The position numbers and the translations under genes are program-made. 64,000 bases of DNA from Chionis minor (taxonomy: Eukaryota; Chordata; Aves; Charadriiformes; Chionididae): contig VZSF01003928.1 in NCBI GenBank assembly GCA_013398295.1, positions 62,001 to 126,000 of the forward strand, given 5' to 3'. Shown here piece after piece: positions 11,179 to 21,700 of this stretch; the first letter of the stretch is position 1; the number at the start of each line of letters is the position of its first letter. Under the pieces are notes generated by a model. That model searched no databases, was not told the origin of the DNA, and worked only from the letters and a program-made list of their open reading frames with translations.

Positions 11179-14100
11179 TGGAGCTGATGTAGTTCTTCAT
11201 CCCTCCAGAGGATGTCATCATAGAGCCACCAAAAAAGGCGAGCTTTGTGACCCAAATCTGGAATGAGCGTGAATAAATGCCTAGCATTCAGCCACTCTTC
11301 GGACAGCAACCTCAAACTTCCCCATTTACTTTCCCAGAAGTAACCAACTTTCCCTAGGCCAGCGTGCAACTTGTGGAAGGACAGGAGGAACTGCAAAACC
11401 CAGGGTGATTTGAGAGATATGCAACAGGTTAGCCTAAAAAAAAATATTAAATGTGTGGTCTAGCTGACTGGGCTGAGTAAAGGCATGGGGTATTCACACG
11501 CTTTGCAGTTGTGCCTGCTTTCAACCTTTTTTGGTGCCTCTGAGCATGGATGGGTGCATGGAGGATGCATTCACACAAAAGGAAGGCAAGCAAAGAAAAT
11601 TGTGAACATGGAGATGCAGTTCATGGTTAACAGGAACAGATTGTGTTCTGCAGATACTGAGGAAGTGCTCCCAGTAGAGAGCTGGTGGGGTTCTATGTGC
11701 TTGTTCATCCTGTTCGCTCATTTCTGCAGTTTGTGTCACAAAAAGATAGTCTTTGGTTTTGTGCATATTTGTCCCAAAAGCAAACCACAGGAAAAGGAAG
11801 AAGCACTAATAATGGTCATGGCACGCTTCTGTAATAGTTTCTAGCCTAATGATGCATCTTAATTTTGAGAGTCTAATGCCACACTGGCTTCTCTACTGAG
11901 CTAATTCTACCCTCTGCTGCCTTTGGTACTTCATGTGGGACACAGGGGCATACATGCCTTTGCCACAAGCCTCAGCCTAAGAAGACAGGAGAGGATCATG
12001 AGCTGAAATGCCATACCAGTGATGCAGAGCACCCCAGGCTACTGTGAAATCTTAGAAGCTGCTGCAGCTTAAAGTACTGCTGCCGCAACCCAAATGATGT
12101 ACCTTTTCCCCAACTCAGATGTCCACATGGGACAATGACCTGGTGATTGCTATACTCTGTTTGCCAAAGTGTCTTGAGGTCCTTCAAGAAAAATAACTAC
12201 CTGAAAGAAATTCTGCAGTTATTGATAGTATCCAGGAAGCTAGAAAGTAAGTTGCATGGCCCAGCCCCTGTACCAAACACAGCGGGTTTAAATACAAGCA
12301 AGCTAAACTATAAAGCCTCTGGGCTGCATCAGAACCCTTAGCCAATATTTCTCTGTGTGCATGCACCACACCAGCTTTCCCATTAAAGCGTATCGACTGG
12401 AAATAAGTCACCGCCCCTTCCCAAGTGTGATTTAATAAGCCAAAATCCAGGACCTGACCCAGACTACCTACATCCAGTGCTAAAGAATCGCTTGCCAGCC
12501 AGCCATGCAAGCTGTGTCTTAATCTCCTCTCTTCTTTTCTGCTATTTGTTTCGGGGGGTTGGTTTTCTTTGTTTCTCTTTTTTTTAATTTTTTTTATTTT
12601 TTTACACAGATAGATTAAATTTCCTGCCAACCCACTTTCTCATTCAGACATGTCACAGAGGAGGTGGGGGGAAGGAGGAAATCAGGAACAAACGACCAGC
12701 AGTAAATGGCATTAGAAGGCTTAGTGAAGAGCCTGAGTCTTCGCCATGCGCACTGGCCCGTTCCTACACATCAGCAGTGCTCTCTAAAGCCAGGGAGTGT
12801 CTACCACAGGGAAAGGAAAAGTGCTTTTTTAACTGTTGCTGTCTATGGAGACTCATCAAAGAAAACATGCCAGAGTCCTAGACTTCCCAAGGCTACCAAG
12901 TGCCTCCTCCCCAAAAACCTGCATTCACCAGACCATGCCCAAAGCCCTTGCCACATATTATCTTCCACTCCTCTTCTATGGCTGTGTAGGTGACCTAATG
13001 AAACCTTTCTTCGTGCTGTCCATCAGCAGACAACAAGAGCTGTAGGCTTGTGCCAGACTCAGGAAATGCCTTGTGTGTGCCCTCCCTTGCTTAGGAGGTC
13101 ACAGACCTGGTAATTCTTGGTGACATCCTCCTGGCACTTGCAAGGCATGGAGACAGACATGGAAGCAAGCAGGCTGAAAGAAAGAGACGTAACCTTTCAC
13201 TCTCCCTGCTTTCAAGATTTTCTTTGTCCCTGATGTTCACCTACTTCCCACCTGAGGAGAGACATAGTTCAGTGACACTGAATTCCTTTTCTTAACACTC
13301 CTATTCCTGATCTTTATCAGCACACTCTGCCTTATTTGCAAGAGCAGAGCCGTAACGCGGGCACAGTGGTGGAACCCCTGTTTTGCGGGCATCAGGACAA
13401 CAAGCTGCAGGCAGGATGGCCAGTAGCACTCGGAAAAAGCACAGGGAGAAGGGCAGCTCAGTCATCAGGATACCTCACAACAGCTCTGCTCCAGGCCTCC
13501 TTTTAACAGAGGCCATATGAGTTAATGAGAGGGCCTGCTGGGTTTGCACTGAAGTCAACACGTCAAAGGGATCTGCTTCCTCAGTTTTCCCTGCCCTCTG
13601 TCTTAGAAATGTTCAAGAACATCTGAACAGAATCTGCTGAACCATTTTAGGTAGACTTGGTGTTGGCACATGTACGCGCAGACTCATCCACTTGCTCACA
13701 AACCAGCAGCGCAATGGCTGGGAAGATCCCGGTTAGAGTGCAGACACAAACAGGCACTTGCACGTCTAAAGCAGACAAAGCTGGGATGCAAAATGCTGCT
13801 TCCAAGACTAACCCACTAACCTGCAAAAACTTACCAATATGTTTGATGAAACCAGGAATTTATCATGAAGATTCTCCCAATATCTTTCCTTTTGGTGGGA
13901 GGAGGGGATAAAAAAAATTCAGTTTGATTTCCTCTGCCCAGTACGAAATTGATCAGCCAATTACCCCAGTCTTAGGTGTCATTTGAGGCTACCCTGATTT
14001 GAGGTACTCTTCATGAAGACCTAAACCATGACATAAGGAGGATTGATCTCCTGAGCATCCCAGGTCCTTACAGGAAGCCAGGCAATCTTGGACTGGACAC

Positions 14101-15854
14101 CATCTGGTAGACTGGCTTCTGGTGGAAACTTATCTGTGTTCTGGCAAGACTTTGTTGAAGTGCATGCATCTGAGTAATTGTATTTTTTTTTAGTTCAGAT
14201 GAATCAGCAGATCCAAGTCCAAAAGCTGTGTAAGTTAAAAAAACTTCTGGCAGTCTACAGATCAGATTTCCCAAGTGTTTTAAATTGAGCTCTCATCTAT
14301 ACCAACCTCTAAAAAGATGCCCACTGCTAAAGTGTAAAGCATGCTCTGCTGGTTATTTCTCTGTCTCAACACTCAAATGTACAATTAACTCTTGTGCTAG
14401 AACATGTTTCCTTCTGATAGTCTTTGGTGGAAGGTGATATAACCAATAGGTACTGACATTTAAAGTAACATCTGTGGCACCTGTGTAGTGGACAATCCTT
14501 TCTACACAGCTGGGGTTGAAGGCTGTCAGCAAAGCTGACATTTCAGTAGTGACTTTCACTTTCAACTATAATAGCTTGAACCTTTGTTTGCTTTTTAACG
14601 ATAAATAGTCACTCTGGAGCACTATGAAGTCATCTAACTGGTATAATCTTTGGCTAGATATTTGTATTTCTGCAATGCCTTACTAGATACAATTTACAGG
14701 CTAAAACTCCAGCATACTGGGTGCTGCACAAACCTTGTAAATTATCCTTTATCTTAGGAAATTCTGCTCTAGATCGATAGACAGAGACGTGCAGAAGAAT
14801 GACGTAAGGGGCAAGCCAGTGGCAAGGAATGGATAGTACAGCAGAATACTGACAGGGCTATCATGGGAATAAAATGCAAAGATGCTATTAATGTCACATC
14901 AAGGTTGCACAATCAAAAGATGAAAAATGCAAACATTAAGATTCCTACAGCAACTTTCCCAAAATGGCAATGCAGTCATCTCATTTACCGTAAGGTCTAT
15001 AGCTGAAAATACATTTACAGGAGTATTTTAAACTAGGTGTTGAAAAATACCAAGGAATAAGAACACAATGCATGTACAATAGATCTGAATTACCACTGAT
15101 GCTAGATCTGTAGGTCTCTGGTTTTAATAATCATTCTCAGAATATCTGTGGGATTTTAGAGAAGAAGCAGGGAAATGAAACATGGAGAGAAAAATGCAAA
15201 ATCTTTGGCAAAACATCATGCTGCCCTAACTAATAATAGTCTTCTGCTAGCAGCTGTTGATACGGACTAAGTGTGTGCTTTCCAGTCCCCTTATGCCCTG
15301 GAAATGTGGATGCTCAGACACTGAAATTTCCCATGCTCTGTCTATGGAGATCAGCGCTTTTGTTAACTTCCTGGCAGTTTCCCCCACCAAACTTATTCAG
15401 ACGAAGAAAGCCCGTGAGGACCTTCCTGGTGACTGCCTTAGATTTCGGATTTGGGTTCAACACGCCATGTTTCAGATTGGAAAAGCAATACATGAGCAAA
15501 GTTAGGCAATTTTTAAAAACATTTTCCCACATCACTCAAAGCAGCAAAGGATGTCCCCCACGAAACGACAGAAAATAAAACTCACCTTTGTCTAGAGAAG
15601 TAGAGACCTTGCAAGCCTGGGAAATTGCACCTTCAAGGGCAATGTGTCAGACTATTATGAATGAGAAAAACAAGGCTATAGTACCACGGTTCGCTACCAA
15701 ACTGGCTGGCCTAATATCATGCAGGTCTTGGTTGCACGGTCGCTGCTTACTGCCAGTTATGTCGAGGACGAGTATTAATGGCCAAATTCGATGTAGTTAC
15801 AGAATTAGGTAAGGGAGAGGAAAAAAGCAGCAGCAGGCAGTAAGAAGTCCTTTT
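11179..15854. other. Intergenic DNA, no gene recognised
   Basis: No exon was supported. A 148-codon minus-strand open frame at 12184-12630 has no recognisable domain and begins with a lysine-rich stretch translated from a T-rich tract; it is treated as chance. The block ends at the probable 3' end of IGSF11. Confidence 0.55.
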
Positions 15855-15862
15855 TTTATATG

Positions 15863-15876
15863 AATAAAGTTTTATT
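15863..15876. terminator. Back-to-back polyadenylation signals on both strands
   Basis: AATAAA on the plus strand at 15863-15868 is followed after two bases by TTTATT at 15871-15876, which is AATAAA on the minus strand. The minus-strand signal is the likely IGSF11 poly(A) signal. The plus-strand copy could serve a convergent transcript, but no plus-strand gene is recognised to the left. Confidence 0.45.
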
Positions 15877-17324
15877 GAATTTTAGACAATTAGAAAGAAC
15901 AAAGAAAGAGGAGCCAACAGTCTCATGGAGGGTAGTAACCAGAAGAGGTTTCCCAGAAGAGGAGAGGGCCTGCTGAGGGCAGTGTTCCTGTAAATGTCAC
16001 ACAGGGGTTGTTACAAAAGCAGAGAAAATGTGTCTGGGCTTTTCTTTGATTGCTTTTTTTTTTTTTTCTCCGTCCCACATTAGGGTTTCTAAAGCCACTC
16101 TTCTTCCCCCTGTTAATCTTACCACCCAGCAGCAAAGTGAGCAGACAGGCAGGAAAGAGGACTGCTCTGGTCAAACACACAGAGCAACCACCTGCCTGCA
16201 CCACTGCTGGGGTTTGCACCCATTCTGGATGGAGTTGTGTAGGATGGGGAAGGAAAGGAGGTTGGATTTTTTTTCTTTTTCTCCTTTGTTTTTTCTTTTC
16301 TTTTTTAATTTAAGCAAAGAAGGCACAAAATCTCAGCCAAGCTTCAAACCTAGTGCTGCCTGGGAGCCCCCAACCTCCCAAAAAAGCCAGTGTGCCCATG
16401 TGGGAACCCAGCCCTCACCTCTCCCTCCTCTTCCTCAGAGTCTGTGCTTGCATTTGAAAGGTACCGCTCAGGCAGAAGGCCCTGCCCAAGGTTTGTGCAC
16501 TGCTAGGGAAAGTAAAGCTGTGCCAGGACAAGGGAAGTGAGGATGAGTCTGTTGGCTTAAACAGACCCTTCTACCAACGTGAGAGCTATGGAAAGTCACC
16601 TGTGACTCCCCATATTGCTTTTCCAAAAGCAGACCTGGGAGGGCTCTGGTGCTTTTGGAGGTGACCACTGCCTTTACATGTGCAAGGGTTGGTGTTATGC
16701 AGGAGGGCTGAGACACCCACCCAGGCATGGCCCCTTCGAGCCAGTGCTCTCTAGGAAAGTAAGTCCCAGCCCTCAGTCCAGCCCTCCAAATGGCACCAGG
16801 TTCCTCGAGCAGTTTCAACTCTTGGCTTTGATTAAGGCTATTTAGTTGCAATAGAAAAAGGATAGGTGCCAGCCACAACCACCTCCCTGGCTGCGAGGAG
16901 GTGGCAGAGCCACTGGCAGATGCCACCAGTACCCGGCCCCAGGACATTGCGGGATGTCGGGGAGGCAGAGAGATAGCATGTGGGCTTCCACAGAGTTACC
17001 CCCTCCATTAAGCCCCTGCTTTCACTCTTTCTAAGGAAAGGGGTTTGGAAAGGGAATCCTGTCAGCCTCAACGTCTACGAATTCTGTGAGCATGGCAGAG
17101 CAGGAATGAAAACTGTGATGCCTCCCTGTGATGGCCCCAAGCACAATATGTGCCCTACCATGCTGGCCAGCCATGGATATGGATAGCCCAATAAGCAAAG
17201 CCCACCATGCAAATACCAAAGCTGTGGGGTTTGAAGCCACTTTGCCAGAGCAGCCCAGGGGCAGCAGACGCCTCTGGACCTGCCTGCTGCTCTGCCACGC
17301 CACACTGCTCCTCTCTGCCTCCTG

Positions 17325-17360
17325 AATAAACCCAGCAACACACCCGAAAAAAAAAAAAAA
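17325..17360 (+). other. AATAAA plus genomic A14 tract, antisense to IGSF11
   Basis: AATAAA at 17325-17330 is followed after 16 bases by fourteen A residues (17347-17360), then a further A-rich run to about 17380. This is the layout of a polyadenylated 3' end copied into DNA, or of an A-rich low-complexity tract with a chance signal. No parent gene or reading frame was recognised in the bases before it. Confidence 0.4.
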
Positions 17361-17547
17361 GGAAAAATTAAAAAAAAAAAGCCATGAGTCCTAAAGCAGC
17401 AGCAGCAACAGCAGCGACGCACCCTTGTCCTGCGTGGAGTGTCTCAGGGAAAGACACTCAGATGGCTGCGTCCTCCCTCCACAGCCAACTCTGGTGGCAC
17501 CCCGAGCTAATGCAAGAAGAACACCCAGTTTTGAGGAGGGTCTGTGG

Positions 17548-17575
17548 GTGTGTGTGTGTGTCTGTGTTTGTGTGC
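17548..17575 (+). repeat. (TG)n microsatellite
   Basis: An imperfect TG dinucleotide run interrupted by TC, TTT and CG steps. It lies within the probable 3' UTR of IGSF11 and would be CA-rich in that transcript. Confidence 0.9.
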
Positions 17576-17863
17576 GTCTTGGGGTGAGGGAAGAACAGCA
17601 AAAAATAAAGACAAACGCTCCCTGTTCCACACCCTCGCCCAGCCATCGCCTTGGCTAGGCTGGTGGCTGTGCCTCCATCTCTCCCCTCCAGCCTGGCCCC
17701 TGCCTCCTCAACACCTGGCCCCGGCCCACTGCCCTCCCTTGTCCAGCAGCGCGGCCGGGGCCATGGGGAGGGGGCTAGGGCCGCCATGTTGAGGCCTACC
17801 CTGCCTCAGCACCCCTCCCCACTCAGCCCTCCCTGCCCCAACGCTGGCTGTCATCCTCTTGGA

Positions 17864-17897
17864 AATAAAACAGCAACAACAACGGAAAAAAAAAAAA
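17864..17897 (+). other. Second AATAAA plus genomic A12 tract, antisense to IGSF11
   Basis: AATAAA at 17864-17869 is followed after 16 bases by twelve A residues (17886-17897). The spacer resembles that of the unit at 17325 (both contain CAGCAACA followed by C- and A-rich bases before the A tract). No parent gene was recognised. Confidence 0.4.
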
Positions 17898-18305
17898 TAA
17901 TATATATAGATCTCCCCCAACCTCCCTGAAAGACCCAAATGGATGGAATCAATCCCCAACAAAACCAACGGGAAACAAAAGCAAAAGTCCCTCCTGAGGG
18001 TAGGGCTGGGCGCACATCCTTGGCCGGGGCCCGGCAGCTGGGGAGCACGTCCCCACCTCCCTGCTCCTCTGGCCTTGGCACATCTGTGGTGTCCACTGGC
18101 GCGGGGAGCTCCGGCAGCCGGGGCGGGGATGAGGCATGGCCAGGGCTGTCCCCCAATCCAGCGGCAGCCTCGGGAGGGGAGGGCAGCGGGGAGAGGCACG
18201 TGCGTGTCCCCCCGCCGCCTCGCCACCTTTCAGGAAGGAGTAGGGTCTCTTTGCCCCAACGGGTACAAGAGGCCCCTTGCTCGGCTCTCGGCCGCCACCA
18301 TGGCC

Positions 18306-18756
18306 CTACACAAGGGAGCCAGCCCGGCTCTGGGCGGGCACCATGACGGGGACAGCCCCGATCCGCTCCAGCGTGGCCTGGCTGACGGCGTAGGAGCGGG
18401 TGTGCGGCGGCCGTGGCTTCCTGCTGACTGAGCCGTTGCTCCGGATCACCTCCTGAGGGGACGGCGCTGTACTGGCTGTCACCACCAGCGTCTTAGGGGG
18501 AGCCGGGGACGGGTGGCCACCGTTGGCATAGATGGGGCGAGTGCTTGTGCTCCCCGAGCGGGAGAAGGGGGGCTGGTGGGCATCGTTGCTGTTGCTGAAG
18601 CGGGTGAAGGAGTCTGTGGCGTGGTTGGCTTTGGGGTCGTTCCAGTAGCGGCTGTTGTACGTGTTGGAGGAGGTGAGGGTGTCGTTCTCCGATGAGGACG
18701 CGTCGGCGTGGAATGTCTTTGCGGCGGATGAGCATTTGGGCGGCAGGTCATCCTCC
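18306..18756 (-). CDS. IGSF11: IGSF11 exon 7 (cytoplasmic tail and stop)
   Basis: Acceptor CTTGCCAG; the first base completes the arginine before [15 protein letters not shown]. The tail is rich in serine, threonine, asparagine and proline, with the conserved blocks [41 protein letters not shown] and [20 protein letters not shown], ending SLV and a TAG stop. The last residues form a class I PDZ-binding motif (S-x-V) known in this family to contact PSD-95. The middle of the tail (about [20 protein letters not shown]) is the least like the mammalian protein. The exon is GC- and CpG-rich. Confidence 0.96.
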
Positions 18757-21700
18757 CTGGCAAGGAGAGGGTGTGAGGGCACACGGATGCTGCTGCCCCA
18801 TTTGGCCAACACCACCACCACCCCCCAAGGCCGGACACCAAGCTGGGGTCAATGCCACCAGTTCAAGGGGAAAGACAGCACCAACATGAACCACCATTGC
18901 TCCTTGGCCCTTTGCTCATTCCTCTTTGCAGGACCCACCTCTGTGCACATTAATTGCTCTGTGTGCCTCGCACTGAGGCAAACAACCCATGCCCATGTGT
19001 CTACGGGGGCAAAACCAGTGGTTGTCACAGACACTGCTACTTTGCAGGCAGCCAGTACGACTGTACAACCCATGAAGCTGATCCTCAGGGGAGATGCAGC
19101 AAGCTACCAGCGAGAAACACTGTGGTTTTAACACCCGAGAAAATCACAGTTGTATCTCCAGAGCTTTGCAGCTATCACTGTCTGGTACTGTGGGTCAGGG
19201 TCCCCACCACGCCACTCTTCTATGGAGGTAACAACATCAAGTCAAAGCTCTCAATAAAGGCAATACTGAAAACAAAATCTGTTGTTACCATTCTTCATTT
19301 GCTCCCTCCATTTTCTGGACATATATGGACATCTTCCCCTGACCCAGGGGAACACAACTAGGATTAGCAAGAGTGAGATTTCTGATTGCCTTTCTGCCAG
19401 CTACTCCTTTTGCTGGGCAATCAGACGTCCCCTGCCACCATATTTCCCTGATCCTTACCTTATCTCATTGGGAATCTCCTCCTCTTCTTCTTCTTTGTGT
19501 TTATTTTTCCAGTAAAACAGTGCCACAGCCACCAACACAATGCAAACAACAAGCACAATGGCACCTGTGGCCACCGCTCCTGCAATCAGGCCAATACTCC
19601 GAGGGTGGGCTGTGGGAATGATTGAACAGAGAATGGAGAAGAAATCAGGGCTGGGCTATGACCATCCATGAACATTTGAAGCTACCGTGGCTTGGGAGTG
19701 GGTAAAAGGCAACGTCCCCTTTCCAGGGCAGAACGATCTTCTGATAGAGAGGCACATGGTGGCTTATAGCAAACATGGTTACGTACTTCACTGTCACAAG
19801 ACGGATGCAGGTAGCCAAGCCTCCCGTGGCGAAATACTTACGTGTAATGACTTGCAGGTCCAGAAGGCAAGTGCTGGTTCCAATGGCATTTGAAGCCACA
19901 CATTGGTAAAGACCTGAGGACACAGTGCTGATATTTCGGAGAGTGACAGTGCCCTGGACTTGGTCTAGTCAGAGAGAAAAGAAGGATTTAAATCCCTCCC
20001 CCCCTCGAGGAAAACCATAAAAAGGCAAAGCCAGCAAATAGAGAATTTTGGTGTGCGACTCTCTTAAGAGAGAAAGAAATTAGGAAATAACCTTGAGATG
20101 GAAGCATTGTGCGCATGCACACACACACACACACACACACACACAAGATTAGGTCTTAAGGAGCTTACACTAGATGTTTCTTTTTCTTCTTATAGATTAA
20201 TTTCTGCAAATGAAAGCTTGGGACTCTTACCATTGTGTGACAAAAGGGAGGAAAGAAGAGATGTCCTATATCCAGATCTATCTGCTAAATTCAGTCCTGC
20301 CCTGCAGAATCCCTGCTCTCCCATCCCTGGGCTCCCTATTCCCTGCTCTGCCGATTTTCCTCATTCCTGAATTACGTAAAACTAAAATTCTTGCGTATTA
20401 TTAAAATACAACAAGATAAAGGGAAAAGTACAGTTGTCACTACTTGGTCAGGACACCTAGGCTAAGAAATCCTGTGGATGGGATTTGGGGTTGGGCAATA
20501 CCCAGTCTGATCACAGCCTTGCTTTTACACACATCTGAAAGGCAGCTCTGGTAGTAACTTATTGGAGAACAGTGACCTCAGTGTGAGAAGTTGGCAGTAT
20601 TTTCCTGGGATGATTCTGCCTTGCTTCTCCCAGTTTCCAATCCACGAGCCTGCCATTTGGTTTAAGATGCAGGTGAGTCAGCAGATGAAGTCTCCAGCCA
20701 CATGCCAACATCTGGCAACCATGTTCTCTCTCTCCCATTCAAACAGACCCTTGTTCTTCAATAGGGAACATATTTCTGTACCAAAAACCCATGAAAACTT
20801 AAGTGACCACTGGAGGGTACCTAGTCCACCATGGGCTCTAGGAATCTTCGTACCAATAAAGTGACCATGCAAGTGGTGGCAGACACTCAATGAGCCATGC
20901 CACCTCTGGTGGCTCAGACAAAGGAAAGCCCAGGCTGTCACCTGGGAAATAAGAGGATAATCAACAGAATGAGCACCTTGTGTGGCAGTTGGGGGCAACT
21001 TGGGAACATTGTCCAGTTTCTCCCAGAGGTATGTTGGCCGGGGGATACCTTCTTCCGAGCTGCAGGTCAGTGTGATATCGCTGCCCACGTCCAGGGACCC
21101 CTGGATTCTGCAAAGCGGGGCAGAAGGAGGAACTGCGAGAGAAGAGGGGAAGGTGACAGCAGATCAGGAAATATGATCAAACAGTGGAGTGCAGGTTCTT
21201 TCTGGACACGTGCTGCTGGGGAAAGCAAGGACACTGGCATGAGTTGACAAGCGGACAAAAGGGAGGCAGCAGACAAGAACTGATTAAGGTCTGGGGGGTG
21301 ACATTTCACAAAGATTCCTGACCCACCAGCCAATCAAGATTACAGACAACTGCTTACTTTCACAGGACCCATTACTCTTAGATCCCTCCCTAGAGAAAAA
21401 GAAGGTGCCTTGGAGACAGCAAGGGTGATGAGAACTAACAGAGCTGCAGACAGAATTTGCTGTGGTTGGGGTTTGTTTTCATATCTCTATGTTGTCACAC
21501 ACTCTGGAGTATTTAACATCCTAGGGAGCAGCCAGTACTAATTTCTTACATGAAAAGGAAGCAAAGATCTGAATTAATTCTCTTCCCCTGTTGCTATGCT
21601 CAAAACTCTTATGGTCCCTTCAGCTCTCCAGAATGCCCTCGTACTTTATCCATGCTTCTTTGCAACTCCACATCACAATACTGCCACAAAAGCTTTCTCT

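Larger units (their letters stand above)
15855..18305 (-). other. IGSF11 3' untranslated region (probable)
   Basis: From the IGSF11 stop codon (18306-18308) transcription continues to lower coordinates. The best minus-strand polyadenylation signal is AATAAA at 15871-15876 (seen as TTTATT on the plus strand), preceded by an AT-rich context, giving a 3' UTR of about 2.4 kb. A weaker ATTAAA-type signal lies at 16304-16309. The UTR is GC-rich near the stop codon, and holds a (TG)n run, T- and A-rich tracts and two antisense AATAAA-plus-poly(A) units described separately. Open frames here, such as a 159-codon one at 16468-16947, have no family resemblance. The extent is inferred, not proven. Confidence 0.5.

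Noticed and set aside
12184..12630. 148-codon minus-strand frame
   Set aside because: Its lysine-rich start comes from a T-rich tract and the rest has no recognisable motif.
16468..16947. 159-codon minus-strand frame in the IGSF11 3' UTR
   Set aside because: No family resemblance and no splice or start context; GC-leaning UTR sequence easily stays open by chance.
18479..18841. 120-codon minus-strand open frame rich in T, P and S overlapping the IGSF11 tail exon
   Set aside because: It is the shifted-frame shadow of a GC-rich coding exon; the IGSF11 frame explains the sequence and no separate start or domain supports it.
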